From: Polymorphum gilvum SL003B-26A1
Lineage (GTDB): Bacteria > Pseudomonadota > Alphaproteobacteria > Rhizobiales > Stappiaceae
Reading direction: 5' to 3'
NCBI RefSeq assembly: GCF_000192745.1
Contig: NC_015259.1
Location: 4,231,001 to 4,295,000, forward strand
Length of the DNA stretch: 64,000 bases
The notes under the pieces were generated by a model. The model had not been told where the DNA came from and ran no database searches. It worked only from the letters and a program-made list of their open reading frames with translations. Below, one piece after another: positions 1-9,470 of this stretch; within the stretch, counting starts at the first letter, position 1, and every line of letters begins with the position of its first letter. Both the position numbers and the translations under genes were made by a program.

Positions 1-1
1 G

Positions 2-712
2 GCCTGGAACCGGGAAACCGGGTTCTTCTCGGCCAACACCTTCTTCAATTCGGCGGCCGCCTACCTGGAGACGATCCTGATCGGCATCGTCCTCGACCTG
101 GAGGCGGCGGCGGTCTATTTCGTCGCCTATCGCATCTCCATGCTGCTCACTCTGCCGGTGCTGGCGATCGACACTGTCGGCATCCCGCTGATTTCGGCCC
201 GGTTCCAGGACAGGGACACGGCCGGCGCCCAGCGCATCACGGCGCTGCTGTCGGCCGGCAGCTTCCTGTGCGCGGTCGTCGGCGGGCTGCTGCTCTATTT
301 CACCGGCGACATCGCGCTCGCCCTGTTCGATCCGCAGTTCGAGGAGCATTTCGCCATCCTGGCCATCCTGTGCCTGGCCGCCATCACCCATGCCTTCTTC
401 GGCCCCGGCACCTGGCTGATCATGATCGGCGGCGGCGAGCGCTACCTGCTGGCCATGCGCAGCGTCGTCTTCGTCGTCTATCTCGGCGTGCTCGGCGGGC
501 TGGGCTTCACGTTGGGCCTGGCCGGCGTTGCCTTCGCCGGCTGGTTCCAGCTGCTCGCCGTCCATCTGCTCAGCCGGCGCTGGGTGATCCGGCGCTGGTC
601 GGTCGACAACGCCGCCACCGCGATCCTGCCCTATCTCGCCCGCTCGCGGGCCGGCGCAGGTCCTGTCGCGGCGGGCGACGGCCGCAAGGAAGCCTCCGAT
701 GCCTCGTGCTGA
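2..712 (+). CDS. Polysaccharide flippase (Wzx/MOP-like), C-terminal part
   Basis: The reading frame is already open at the left edge, so only about 236 C-terminal residues are visible. They form repeated hydrophobic helices (for example around FFNSAAAYLETILIGIVLDL and the stretch after LLLYFTGDIALALF) with a pattern typical of MOP-superfamily lipid-linked oligosaccharide flippases. The stop overlaps the next start by 14 nt, so it is cotranslated with a secreted glycanase, which fits an exopolysaccharide export locus. The expected role is moving lipid-linked repeat units across the inner membrane. The family call rests on topology and context; an O-antigen or exopolysaccharide substrate cannot be told apart. 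Confidence 0.7.
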   Translation, partial: AWNRETGFFSANTFFNSAAAYLETILIGIVLDLEAAAVYFVAYRISMLLTLPVLAIDTVGIPLISARFQDRDTAGAQRITALLSAGSFLCAVVGGLLLYFTGDIALALFDPQFEEHFAILAILCLAAITHAFFGPGTWLIMIGGGERYLLAMRSVVFVVYLGVLGGLGFTLGLAGVAFAGWFQLLAVHLLSRRWVIRRWSVDNAATAILPYLARSRAGAGPVAAGDGRKEASDASC

Positions 713-1823
713 CCGGCGCCCGGCACCGCGCGCCATGGCGCTCGCCCTAGCCCTGGTTCCCGCCCTGGCCCTCGGTTCGGCCGGCGCGGCGCCGGCGCGC
801 GAATGCCTGCGCGGCGCCAATGCGGCAGGCGGCGAGTTCGGCCCCCTGCCGGGACGCCACGGCCAGACGCACCTCTATCCCTCCGAGGCCACGCTCGCCT
901 ACCTCGCCGGCAAGGGCATGAACGTCGTGCGTCTGCCGTTTCGCTGGGAACGGCTGCAGCCGACCCCGTTCGGTCGGCTCGACGACACCGAACTGACGCT
1001 GCTCCGGGCGAGTGTCGACACGGCTGCCGCCCTCGGCCTGACGGTCATTCTCGATCCGCACAACTACGCCAGGTACGGCGAGGCCATGATCGGCTCCCAG
1101 GCGGTTCCGGTCGAGGCCTTCGCCGATTTCTGGCGCCGCCTCGCGCCGCTCTACGCCGGCCGCGACGACATCGTCTATCTGCTGATGAACGAGCCGCAAT
1201 CGATCACCGCGCGCGCCTGGCTGCCGGCGGTCAACGCGGCCATCGCCGCCATCCGCGCCGCTGGCGCCGACAACCTGATCCTTGTGCCCGGCACCATCTG
1301 GACCGGCGCCTCGCACTGGTTCGAGGACCAGGACGGCGGCTCGAATGCCGAGGTCCTGATGGGCGTCGAGGATCCGCTCGATCACTACGCCTTCGACGTC
1401 CACCAGTACATGGACCGGGACTTTTCGGGCACCAACGCGGACTGCCCGCGTGTCGCCGACGCGCTCGCCGCACTCGACCGGGTCACCGGCTGGCTGGCCC
1501 GCACCGGCAACCGCGCCTTCCTCGGCGAGTTCGGCGGCACCAGCTCGCCGGACTGTCTGGCCGGCATCGCGGCGATGGCCGCTTTCGTCAACGCCCGTCC
1601 CGACACCTGGTTCGGCTGGGCCTACTGGGCGGCCGGCGACTGGTGGGGTGACTACCCGTTGTCGATCCAGCCGGAGGCCGATGGCACGGAGCGGCCCCAG
1701 ATGGCCGCGCTCGAGCCGCTCGTCGCGCGGCTGACCGCGGCGGAGCGCGCCTGTCCCGCACTCGAAGCGACCGCCGGCTGGCAGTTGCGCGGCCCGAAGG
1801 AGGGAGACAATGCCCGTCCGTGA
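699..1823 (+). CDS. Secreted GH5-family endoglucanase/glycanase
   Basis: 374 residues with an N-terminal basic stretch and a hydrophobic Ala/Leu core ending near APA (about residues 12-32), consistent with a signal peptide and periplasmic or secreted location. The (beta/alpha)8 clan-A signature is visible: the acid/base Glu in MNEP (E165) and the nucleophile Glu in FLGEFGG (E277), plus DPHNY and DVHQYMD strand ends. These are the GH5 cellulase-type features. The start at 699 has an AAGGA Shine-Dalgarno (SD) and overlaps the flippase; a second ATG at 735 would shorten the signal peptide. Glycanases in such loci usually trim or release the polymer during export. Substrate (beta-glucan or beta-mannan) is not resolvable; the GH2 enzyme nearby hints at mannose linkages. 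Confidence 0.85.
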   Translation: MPRADRRPAPRAMALALALVPALALGSAGAAPARECLRGANAAGGEFGPLPGRHGQTHLYPSEATLAYLAGKGMNVVRLPFRWERLQPTPFGRLDDTELTLLRASVDTAAALGLTVILDPHNYARYGEAMIGSQAVPVEAFADFWRRLAPLYAGRDDIVYLLMNEPQSITARAWLPAVNAAIAAIRAAGADNLILVPGTIWTGASHWFEDQDGGSNAEVLMGVEDPLDHYAFDVHQYMDRDFSGTNADCPRVADALAALDRVTGWLARTGNRAFLGEFGGTSSPDCLAGIAAMAAFVNARPDTWFGWAYWAAGDWWGDYPLSIQPEADGTERPQMAALEPLVARLTAAERACPALEATAGWQLRGPKEGDNARP

Positions 1824-3585
1824 TCCGTTTGCCCCCTGCCAGCCCGTAGCGCTCGGCGACACCTTCGGCCTGTTCCACGGCGGCGCCGGCACGACCGGCG
1901 TGATCGTCTGCGAGGACTGGGGCTATGAAGGCCTGTGCGCGCGGCGCAGCCTGCGGCATCTTGCCGACCGGCTGGCCGCAGACGGCTATCCGGTGCTGCG
2001 CTTCGACCTGCCCGGCATGGGGGATTCGCTTGCCGATCCAGCCGGCATCGCCGGCCTGGAGCCTTTCGACACGACTCTCGCCGTCGCCTGTTCGGCGTTG
2101 CGCACGGTCCGCAGCGTCGAACGCATCGTGCTGGTCGGCCTCGGTTTCGGCGCCCTGCTCGCCGCTCGTCATGCGGCACGCGCCGATGACGGGATCGCGG
2201 GCCTGGTGCTGATGGCGCCGGTCGCCGCCGGTCGCGCCTATGTGCGCGAACTCCAGCTACGCGGCACGATGATCGCCGAAGTCACCGGCGCGGCGGCAGA
2301 GGTTGCCGACGGAGTGGCCCTGTCCGTGGCCGGCTTCGCCATGAGCGAGGGACTGGCATCGGCGGTGCGCGCCGTCCGCCTGTCGGCCGACGATCTCCCG
2401 CCGCAGGTGCCCGTTCTCACGCTCGCCCGGCCGGGCCGCGCCGCCGAGGAGGATTTCGCGCGCGCCCTCGCGGCCCGGGAGCCGCGCAGCGCCGCGGCGA
2501 CGTTCACCGGTTACGACGCCTTAATGAGCGACCCGACCGCCGCCGAGGTTCCCGCCGGCGACTTCGAAACGGTCACCGCCTGGATCGGTGCGACCGCACC
2601 GGCCGATCCGCTTCCCGCCCCGGCGATCGGCACCGCGGCCGAGGCGTCCCTGGCCGGTCCGGGCTTCGTCGACACCGTCCATGTCTTCGGCCACCGCTGC
2701 CATCTCGTCGGTACCTGGTGCCGGCCGAGCGGACCGCGCTCCGGCACGCCGATCCTGTTCTTCAACGCTGGCGCCACGCCGCGCGCCGGCTGGTCCGGCA
2801 GCGTGGGCCAGGCCGCGCGCCGCCTCGCCGGCCAGGGCATCCCGTCCCTGCGCATCGATGTCGCCGATGTCGGCGACAGCCGGCCCATCGCCGGCGGCGC
2901 CGCTGTCGTCCACTACAACGCGCAGCAGATCGACGACGTGCGCGACGCACTCGACCTGATGGAAAGCCTGGGCGAACCGGCTGCGGTCGCCGCCGGCACC
3001 TGCGGCGGCGCCTATCTGGCCCTGCGCGGCGCGGTCGCCGACGCCCGCATCTCGGACGTCGTGGCGGTCAATCTCCAGCGTCTGCTGTGGGACCCGCGCG
3101 AGGACGTCGCCGAAGCCCTGCGCTTCGATCACACCGACACCGCCGCCTATGCGCGCAAGCTGGTCGATGTCGACAAGCTGAAGAAGCTGCTGACCGGCCA
3201 GGTGCCCGTCTTCGCGCTCGCCCGCTTCCTCCTTGTGCGGATCCTGCGCAGGCTCGAGCAGAAGGGATCGCCCTGGCTGTTCGGACTGACGCCCTTCGCC
3301 CGTCTCTACCGGCAGGTTCACCGCGACCTGCAGGCGCTGGCGGAGCGCGGCGTCCGGGTCGAACTGCTGTTCAGCGCCGGCGATCCCGGCATTGCCCATA
3401 TCGAACGGATTCTCGGCCCCGGCGGCTGCCGCGCCGCCGGGTATGGCAATCTCGACGTCTCCCTCATCGACAGGGCGGATCACAATCTGACGCCGCAGGC
3501 CGCCCGCGAGATCTATTGGCGCAAACTCGCCGAGGTCGCCCGCACCCGGATCCCCGACGCCGCGGCCGCGCAGGTGGCCGAGTAG
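1810..3585 (+). CDS. Tandem alpha/beta-hydrolase fold protein of exopolysaccharide locus
   Basis: 591 residues made of two consecutive alpha/beta-hydrolase domains (about 25-260 and 285-585). In each, the strand-turn-helix elbow is visible but the usual Ser is not: domain 1 reads GLGFG (Gly112 at the nucleophile position), domain 2 reads GTCGG (Cys398). A C-terminal His is available in RADHN. The start has a strong AAGGAGG SD and overlaps the GH5 gene by 14 nt. Exosortase-A-linked exopolysaccharide loci often carry two separate hydrolases of this type; here they appear fused. If active, only domain 2 with a Cys nucleophile would be, so it may be an acyltransferase/esterase acting on polymer decorations, or a non-catalytic scaffold. 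Confidence 0.7.
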   Translation: MPVRDPFAPCQPVALGDTFGLFHGGAGTTGVIVCEDWGYEGLCARRSLRHLADRLAADGYPVLRFDLPGMGDSLADPAGIAGLEPFDTTLAVACSALRTVRSVERIVLVGLGFGALLAARHAARADDGIAGLVLMAPVAAGRAYVRELQLRGTMIAEVTGAAAEVADGVALSVAGFAMSEGLASAVRAVRLSADDLPPQVPVLTLARPGRAAEEDFARALAAREPRSAAATFTGYDALMSDPTAAEVPAGDFETVTAWIGATAPADPLPAPAIGTAAEASLAGPGFVDTVHVFGHRCHLVGTWCRPSGPRSGTPILFFNAGATPRAGWSGSVGQAARRLAGQGIPSLRIDVADVGDSRPIAGGAAVVHYNAQQIDDVRDALDLMESLGEPAAVAAGTCGGAYLALRGAVADARISDVVAVNLQRLLWDPREDVAEALRFDHTDTAAYARKLVDVDKLKKLLTGQVPVFALARFLLVRILRRLEQKGSPWLFGLTPFARLYRQVHRDLQALAERGVRVELLFSAGDPGIAHIERILGPGGCRAAGYGNLDVSLIDRADHNLTPQAAREIYWRKLAEVARTRIPDAAAAQVAE

Positions 3586-3589
3586 GACA

Positions 3590-6076
3590 TCAGCCCGCCT
3601 TGTAGCGCAGCACCCCCGCACCGTTGATCGCGGCGATCTCGCCCTGCGGCACGGCCTCGAGGTCGGCCCCGGCGCGGCGGACCAGCCGCACGCGCTTGTC
3701 CGCGCCCGGCGCGAGGTGGAACCAGTCGTCGGCCGGCCGGAACGCCGGGTCGAAGACATGCACCGAACGGGCGAGGCGATCCGTCTTCAGCGTCAGCGTC
3801 CAGGCCCCGTCCAGATCCCGGTCCACCGTTGCGTCGAGCGCCGGCGGCAGGCGCCCCGCCTCACAGCCGGGGAGAAAATGGAACGCCTCGGCGAGGACCG
3901 CGCCGGTGTCGGGATCGAGCAGGCGGGCGACCGTCACGTCATGGGCCGGCGGGCCGAAGCGGTAGGCATAGGTTGTGTCGAAGAAGGCGCCGAACAGGTC
4001 CGTCGCGGCGATTTCGGCATTGCTGCGCGCCGCAAGCATCATCTCCCGCCGGCCCGAGACGACCGGCACGCTGCCGTCGCGCAGGCAGGCGAGCGTCAGC
4101 ACCACCGGCCGGTCGCTGGCCGTCTCGTTGAGGACATGGACCGACAGCCCGTTGGTGCCCTCGTCGGTCAGGCTCACCTGCACCGGCCGGAACGCCCGTT
4201 TCAGCGCATACCAGACCGGCTTCGGCTCGCCGGTCGCGTCGACCACGCCCCAGCCCGCGCCGGGCAGCAGGTCCTGGAAGGTCCACACCAGCGCGCCGCG
4301 GCAGGTCGATGCCGCCCGCCGCCACTCGGCGAAACAGGCCTCCATCACCGCGCAGCCGGCCGCCCGGCCGAAATCGAGATAGCGCGCCGGGTCGCCGTAG
4401 CGGAGCTCCGCCGGCTCGACGCCGTGGAGCAGGCGCACATAGTGGTCTCTCACGTCCTCGAAATCCCAGCCAACGCCGCGGTCGCGCGGCACCCGCTGCT
4501 TCCAGCGCGGATCGTGGCCGGGCATGGCGGCAAGGTGCGCGTCGAGCGTCGCCTGTTGCGGCACGTTGGCGAAGGCGAGGCATTCGGCGGCGAAGCGGAC
4601 CTCGGCTCGTCGCGCGTCCTCCAGCGGCCGGCGGTAGGCGCCGACGCCGTAGTAATGCGCGACGCCCTCGTTGGGCGAGAACGGCATCGCCCCGTCGCAG
4701 GGCGCGTTCGGCACGTAAGACACGTCCGGGCGCAACTCGGCGCAGACAGAAGGCAGCAGGTCCTCGGTCAGCGGTCCCTTCCAGCGGCTTTCCGGCAGGC
4801 CGAGCATGGCGCCCTGCTGGTAGATCTCGCTGCCGCCGCACAGCACTGCGAGCGACGGATTCGCCTGCGTGCGCTCCAGCAGCTGGCGCGCCTCCTCGCG
4901 CACCGACGCGGCGAAGGCCTCGTCGGCGACCGGGTAGTCGTAGTTGGCGAACTGGAAGTCCTGCCAGACCAGGATGCCGAGGTCGTCGCACAGTTCGAAG
5001 AAGGCGGGGCTCTCGTAGGCCATGGTGCCGCCGATTCGCAGCATGTTCATGCCCGCCTCGGCGGCCAGCGCCAGCCAGGGCCGGTAGGCGTCGCGGTCGC
5101 CCGGCAGGCGGACGATGTCGGCGCTGGTCCACACCGCCCCCCGGCAGAACACGCCGACGCCGTTGACCCTGAGCCCGAAGCCCCGGCCGTCGCTTCCGCG
5201 ATCGACCTCGATCCGCCGGAAACCGGTCCGCCCGAGGGAGACGACCGTTCCGGCAGCCTCGATCGTCACCTCGTGCAGCGTCGGCGTGCCGTGCGTATGC
5301 GGCCACCAGGGCGCGACATCGGGGATCGTCAGGTGGGCGACGCGCCTGCCATCGGGGTCTTTCCCGAAGACTGCAGACGATCCGGCGCATTTCAGGCGGG
5401 TTTCCGGCGGGAATCCGGAGTCTTTCAGGACAATCTCGAGACGTCCCGATCCGTCCTCCGCCAGGATCGCCGAAAACCGCTCGACTTCTAAATAATATTC
5501 TTTATTTTCAATAAGATGTACAGGGCGCCACGGCCCGACCGCATGCACTTCTGGGCACCATCCGGGCATGTGGCCAAGCAGCGTCGTGCGAACGAGCCTT
5601 AGACCCTGGTGCAGGGCGAGTTGCGGTCGCCAGCGCGCCCTCGGCCCCTTCGCGTCAAGGCGGGGATAGAGCGCGCGGAAGCAGATCGCCAGCGTGTTTT
5701 CCGTCCCTGCCTCGACCGCCACCTCGTGGGCGCGGAACATGGAGTCCGACCGGAGGACAAGGGCGCCGTTCCAGTACACCTCGGCTATGGTCGCGAGTCC
5801 GTCGAGGACCAGTACGGCGTCGCCCGGCGCCTCGCACCGGACCTCGGTGAGGTACCAGATATCTTTGTCGTGTAAGGGACTTGGCGCCTCGGCGCGATAC
5901 CGGCCCGCGAGGCGAAGCGCCTCGGCCGCGGTGCCCGGCACCGGCGCCGGAATCCAGTCGAGGGCGGGGGACAGGTCTGCGGGGCCGGCCACGGCGCCGG
6001 CGTCGGTGACCGCCATGCGCCAGCTGGCGTCGAGCCGGACGCCGGCCTGTCGCGCTGCTGGATAGATCCGCCGCAT
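3590..6076 (-). CDS. Glycoside hydrolase family 2, beta-mannosidase-like
   Basis: 828 residues from the ATG at 6076, chosen because GGAAGGAG lies just upstream; longer in-frame starts run into the preceding gene. Domain order matches GH2 beta-mannosidases: N-terminal sugar-binding jelly roll (PHWRP-like region represented by GPWRPVHLIE), immunoglobulin-like domain, then the TIM barrel with LRIGG and the acid/base Glu in GGSEIY (E417); the likely nucleophile is E498 in FAAEC. No signal peptide is seen, so it is predicted cytoplasmic. It is the last gene of the carrier-protein operon, 29 nt after DUF1839, and its 3' end is 4 nt from the convergent hydrolase. The GGSE replaces the more usual GN(N/S)E, so substrate may differ from plain beta-mannosides. 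Confidence 0.8.
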   Translation of the reverse strand: MRRIYPAARQAGVRLDASWRMAVTDAGAVAGPADLSPALDWIPAPVPGTAAEALRLAGRYRAEAPSPLHDKDIWYLTEVRCEAPGDAVLVLDGLATIAEVYWNGALVLRSDSMFRAHEVAVEAGTENTLAICFRALYPRLDAKGPRARWRPQLALHQGLRLVRTTLLGHMPGWCPEVHAVGPWRPVHLIENKEYYLEVERFSAILAEDGSGRLEIVLKDSGFPPETRLKCAGSSAVFGKDPDGRRVAHLTIPDVAPWWPHTHGTPTLHEVTIEAAGTVVSLGRTGFRRIEVDRGSDGRGFGLRVNGVGVFCRGAVWTSADIVRLPGDRDAYRPWLALAAEAGMNMLRIGGTMAYESPAFFELCDDLGILVWQDFQFANYDYPVADEAFAASVREEARQLLERTQANPSLAVLCGGSEIYQQGAMLGLPESRWKGPLTEDLLPSVCAELRPDVSYVPNAPCDGAMPFSPNEGVAHYYGVGAYRRPLEDARRAEVRFAAECLAFANVPQQATLDAHLAAMPGHDPRWKQRVPRDRGVGWDFEDVRDHYVRLLHGVEPAELRYGDPARYLDFGRAAGCAVMEACFAEWRRAASTCRGALVWTFQDLLPGAGWGVVDATGEPKPVWYALKRAFRPVQVSLTDEGTNGLSVHVLNETASDRPVVLTLACLRDGSVPVVSGRREMMLAARSNAEIAATDLFGAFFDTTYAYRFGPPAHDVTVARLLDPDTGAVLAEAFHFLPGCEAGRLPPALDATVDRDLDGAWTLTLKTDRLARSVHVFDPAFRPADDWFHLAPGADKRVRLVRRAGADLEAVPQGEIAAINGAGVLRYKAG

Positions 6077-6105
6077 GGCTCCTTCCCGCCCGTCCGGCCG
6101 CATGC

Positions 6106-7119
6106 TCAGGCAGCCGCCGACCCGGTCCGTCCGCAGGTGCTTTCCAACCCCTCCATCAGCGCGTCCCACGCCTCCGCCGCCGGCGCAAGGGCCGGCGCCA
6201 GCTTGTCGAACGAGCGTCGCATAACTGCGCGGGCGAGCTGGAACTGGACCGTCTTGCAGGTCGCCGAAATTGCCTTGGCGTTCGAGATTTCCTTTTCCAG
6301 TCCTCTGCGGCCGTGGTCGGAAAGCCACTCCAGGTGACTGGAAAACAACTCAAAATTCGCTCCGAGCTGGCGCAGGGTGTTGAACGCGTAAAGATGGAAG
6401 AAGCCGAACGGCCGCTCGCTGATGGCCGCGACCTGGGCGGGGATAACCTCCGCGAAGGCGCGCACCGGATTGGCCTTTGGCCGCCGCGCCAGATGGTGCC
6501 GCAGCAGATCTTGCGCCCCCGCCACCAGCCGCTTCGCGTCCGGCCGGCGCTCCGGGAACTTGACGAACTCGGTATAGGGCAGGAACGGCGCAGCTCCCTC
6601 CGGGGCGTCCAGACGGAATATCCCCGCGAAGTCGTCGCCTTCCAGGCGGTGCAGGCCGAGATTGTGAAAGTAATCCATCACCCGGCCCTCGACGTCGAGA
6701 CGGTTGATCGCCACCGTCGTCTTGCCATGCTCCCTGCGGTAGGTGGTTCCCTGGGTGTCCGGAAGATGGAAACTGTCCATCTCCACCAGCACGAGCCGGC
6801 CTCGTCCGATCTGCTCGGCGACATGGCGTTCGACACGGTCATAGATCGCCAGTTCCGTCACGCGGATTCCATAAAGCGATTCAAGGTCTTCCAGCGGGAC
6901 CTTGAAGAAGGTGAACTGGTCACCCTCGAAATCCTGGGTGATCGCAAAGGCCAGGCACGCCTCCGGCGGCAACCCCATCGCGTGCAGCACCTCGATCCAG
7001 ATGTCGAGGTAGCAGTTGGTCTCCGGCCAGTCGCGCGTCATCGCGTGCAGTCCATGGCGCACGTAAGTCTCTGGTCTCGCGGCAGGAAATACTGCGCTCC
7101 GGTCGTCTGTCGCCGCCAT
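6106..7119 (-). CDS. DUF1839 family protein
   Basis: 337 residues from the ATG at 7119, placed 5 nt after the ligase stop; another in-frame ATG at 7134 overlaps the ligase. No signal peptide or membrane segment. The middle contains a Cys-peptidase-like layout with acidic and His-rich stretches (EMDSFHLPDT, TTVAINRLD) but no motif I can assign to a reaction. Families annotated DUF1839 recur next to amino acid:carrier-protein ligases in rhizobial genomes, which is the case here. Position between ligase and glycosidase suggests it acts after aminoacyl loading, perhaps as the acceptor-side transferase; that is inference only. Confidence 0.75.
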   Translation of the reverse strand: MAATDDRSAVFPAARPETYVRHGLHAMTRDWPETNCYLDIWIEVLHAMGLPPEACLAFAITQDFEGDQFTFFKVPLEDLESLYGIRVTELAIYDRVERHVAEQIGRGRLVLVEMDSFHLPDTQGTTYRREHGKTTVAINRLDVEGRVMDYFHNLGLHRLEGDDFAGIFRLDAPEGAAPFLPYTEFVKFPERRPDAKRLVAGAQDLLRHHLARRPKANPVRAFAEVIPAQVAAISERPFGFFHLYAFNTLRQLGANFELFSSHLEWLSDHGRRGLEKEISNAKAISATCKTVQFQLARAVMRRSFDKLAPALAPAAEAWDALMEGLESTCGRTGSAAA

Positions 7120-7124
7120 CGCCG

Positions 7125-8033
7125 TCAGCCCCATAGCGCTTTGCGCACCGGCGCCGGCCAGTCGGCGGTGTCGAGACCGTGATGGGCGAACAGCGCCAGC
7201 GCGATCCGCTCCAGCCCGAAACCGACGCAGGCCGTGTGCGCCGTCTCGCCGTCCGCGGTCTTCAGGCCCCAGGTCGTACCGAAATGGTCCTGATGGTAGT
7301 TGAACGACAGGCACGCCGTCGGCCTGGCCGTCGAGGTGACCGGGATCAGCAGCTCGAACTTGAGGTTCTGGTCGCGCTGGTTGTTGGACATCATCCGCCC
7401 GGCACGACCGAAGAAAGGATCGTTGGCGACATCGATCTCGACTGGAAGCTGAACCGTTTCAATGAGTTGACGCCCACGCTCCATCCAAGTCTGGCGGAAT
7501 TCCCTGACCGCGTCGGGCGTGCCAATGCGGACATATTCGCGCATGCGGAACAACTGCATGCGGGCCGGATCCTTGGACGGCTCGTGGCGGAAGCAGTAGG
7601 ACTGCAGGTCGTAGAGGCCGCCTCCGGCCGGCAACGGTCCGCGCTTGGCGATGGTCGGGTAGAGCGGATAGCAGGCCGCCGGCGTCAAAACGATGTCCGT
7701 CGCCTCCTGGCCCTTGGTCCAGTCGCCGCCCTCGGCCATGCACTGCAGCAGGTTCATGTGGTCAAGCTCGCAGCCGCAGAAGCTGTGCACGGTGCCGGCG
7801 AGCTGCGGAAAGCTCTTCATGTAGCCGGACCCCTCGAAATGGGCCCGGTTCATGCCCGGCGGGAAACGGATCGCCTCCGCGTTGTCCGCCGCGCCGAAGG
7901 CGCCGATCAGGGCCTCGAAGCGGGTGATGACGTCCTCGAAGGCGCCGGAGCGGCCGTACAGCCCATCCACGCCCGTCTCGATCAGCAGACCGGCGTCGAA
8001 CAGCCGATTCAGAAGGGAATTCTGCATGTCCAT
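7125..8033 (-). CDS. Amino acid:[carrier protein] ligase (atypical seryl-tRNA synthetase homolog)
   Basis: 302 residues: a class II aminoacyl-tRNA-synthetase catalytic core without the N-terminal tRNA-binding arm of true SerRS. Motif 2 is visible as FRHEPS...RMREYVRIG (about 148-171) and motif 3 as [12 protein letters not shown] (271-282). C121, E166 and C269 sit where the zinc ligands of archaeal-type SerRS and the Bradyrhizobium ligases fall. Those ligases adenylate a small amino acid (Gly or Ala) and load it on the phosphopantetheine of a dedicated carrier protein rather than tRNA. The carrier gene lies two genes upstream in the same operon. Gap to the upstream stop is 4 nt, to the downstream start 5 nt. 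The amino acid accepted here cannot be read from sequence alone. Confidence 0.9.
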   Translation of the reverse strand: MDMQNSLLNRLFDAGLLIETGVDGLYGRSGAFEDVITRFEALIGAFGAADNAEAIRFPPGMNRAHFEGSGYMKSFPQLAGTVHSFCGCELDHMNLLQCMAEGGDWTKGQEATDIVLTPAACYPLYPTIAKRGPLPAGGGLYDLQSYCFRHEPSKDPARMQLFRMREYVRIGTPDAVREFRQTWMERGRQLIETVQLPVEIDVANDPFFGRAGRMMSNNQRDQNLKFELLIPVTSTARPTACLSFNYHQDHFGTTWGLKTADGETAHTACVGFGLERIALALFAHHGLDTADWPAPVRKALWG

Positions 8034-8037
8034 CGGC

Positions 8038-9219
8038 TTACCCCAACAGGCTGGTGTCTTGCTTCTGCACGAGCAGCATCGTCGACGTGTTGGCGAGGAT
8101 GCGGTCGTTAGAGATCATGAGCTGGGCCGAATGTGCGTCGCGCAGGTGCCGGCCGAGGCTGTAAGGCGTGCCGTTCTTGTAGCCGAGGATGCCGCAGATC
8201 AGCATGCAGTGGTTAATGATCGTGAGGATGGACTGCGACGAGGCGATCTTCACGTTGTTCATCGCCACGGAGAAACTCATCGACGACAGCTTCGCCTCGT
8301 CGGCCTGGGCGGCCTCGAACTGGTGCAGGGCAGCGACGACGGTCGATTTCACCATCTGCAGCAGGCCCGACACTTCGGCGAGCCTCAGCGCGCCCGGCGG
8401 CGTTTCTCCCGGCGTGCGGCGAGCGGCGGCACGCACGAAGGCCTGCGCCCTGGCGACTGCATCGGCGGCAATACCGTACCAGACCGCGCTCCAGAGAATG
8501 TGGGCATTGGCGAGCATCGATTGCGCCGCGATTTCGGCGAAGGGCCTGGGCAAGATCTGTTCCGCGGGCGCCTCGGCCTTGAACAGGAATCCATCGGAAC
8601 AGGTGCCGCGCATTCCAAGCGTATCCCAGTCGTGGGTCTTCTCGAGGCTGTATTGCCCCTTGAGGAACACGGTCATGACCTGGTCGGAGGGGGCGGCGTC
8701 CGCATGGGAACGCGAGGTGACCAGGATCGCGTCGGATTGTTCGCCATAGGAGATGACCGTCGCGTCCTTGGTCAGGCGGCAGATGTCGCCGTCGACCTCG
8801 ATCGCGCAGATCGAATTGCGCAGGTTGCCGCCGATCCCGGCTTCCGTGGTCGCCGAGCCGAGCAGCAGCTGTTCGGCGGCGATCCGGGTCATGAACGCTT
8901 GATGCCAGGGAGCTTCTGCGCCATGCGACACCAGGCTGGAGACCTTGATCTGATGCATCGAGAAGGTCATCGCCGCGGCGGCGCAGGCCTGGCCGAGGAT
9001 CGAGCAGACTTCAGCGATCTCCGCCGCCGTCGCTCCCTCGCCGCCGAAGGCGACCGGGATCTGGATGCCCATGAGGCGCTCGGCCTTCATCGCGGCGACG
9101 GCTTCCCCCGGGAATCGGGCCCGGGCGTCGACGTCGTCGGCACACTGAGCCGCGACCGCCGCCACGCGGCGGGCACGCTCGACAAGGCTGAGCGCCTTGA
9201 CTTCGGAAACCTTGTTCAT
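8038..9219 (-). CDS. Acyl-CoA dehydrogenase-like flavoprotein acting on a carrier-bound substrate
   Basis: 393 residues with the acyl-CoA dehydrogenase layout: N-terminal helical domain, beta domain with [14 protein letters not shown], and C-terminal four-helix domain ending in [13 protein letters not shown]. The end motif normally written GTNEIQ reads [10 protein letters not shown], and no clear catalytic Glu is seen in the helix region, so oxidation of an ordinary acyl-CoA is doubtful. The start codon overlaps the carrier-protein stop by 1 nt (TGATG), implying coupled translation. By context it may oxidise or hydroxylate the aminoacyl group held on the carrier protein, as in carrier-tethered amino acid oxidases; this is inference. 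Confidence 0.8.
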   Translation of the reverse strand: MNKVSEVKALSLVERARRVAAVAAQCADDVDARARFPGEAVAAMKAERLMGIQIPVAFGGEGATAAEIAEVCSILGQACAAAAMTFSMHQIKVSSLVSHGAEAPWHQAFMTRIAAEQLLLGSATTEAGIGGNLRNSICAIEVDGDICRLTKDATVISYGEQSDAILVTSRSHADAAPSDQVMTVFLKGQYSLEKTHDWDTLGMRGTCSDGFLFKAEAPAEQILPRPFAEIAAQSMLANAHILWSAVWYGIAADAVARAQAFVRAAARRTPGETPPGALRLAEVSGLLQMVKSTVVAALHQFEAAQADEAKLSSMSFSVAMNNVKIASSQSILTIINHCMLICGILGYKNGTPYSLGRHLRDAHSAQLMISNDRILANTSTMLLVQKQDTSLLG

Positions 9220-9470
9220 CAGGCAACCTGCTGTTCGGGCCGCAGCGATGCGACCGCGGCGCTGATCGCCGCGATGGACGAGAAGGACTTGCGGTTCAGC
9301 AGGGAGTCCGGGAACTCGATGTCGAACGCCTCTTCGAGCGCGAGCATGAGCTGAACGGAGGCAAAGGACGTTAGTCCGGCCTCGTACAGGTCCGCCTCGT
9401 CGGCAAGGCTGTCGACACCGACCGGCAAGGCGCCGTGCCTGGCGAGCAATTCACGAATCCGAGTGTTCAT
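9219..9470 (-). CDS. Acyl-carrier-type protein (aminoacyl carrier)
   Basis: 83 residues, acidic, four-helix carrier-protein size. The phosphopantetheine attachment Ser is S35 in EAGLTSFASVQ, at the start of helix 2, replacing the DSL of fatty-acid ACP with LTS, as in the dedicated carriers of amino acid:carrier-protein ligases. It is the first gene of the operon, followed with a 1-nt overlap by the dehydrogenase. A chromosomal fatty-acid acpP is not expected here, so this is a specialised carrier. A phosphopantetheinyl transferase would have to be supplied from elsewhere. Confidence 0.85.
   Translation of the reverse strand: MNTRIRELLARHGALPVGVDSLADEADLYEAGLTSFASVQLMLALEEAFDIEFPDSLLNRKSFSSIAAISAAVASLRPEQQVA

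Noticed and set aside
3716-5491. Long open frame (591 codons) on the plus strand inside the GH2 gene
   Set aside because: Exact antisense of a well-supported glycoside hydrolase with visible motifs; the frame is open only because of high GC. No SD and no family match.
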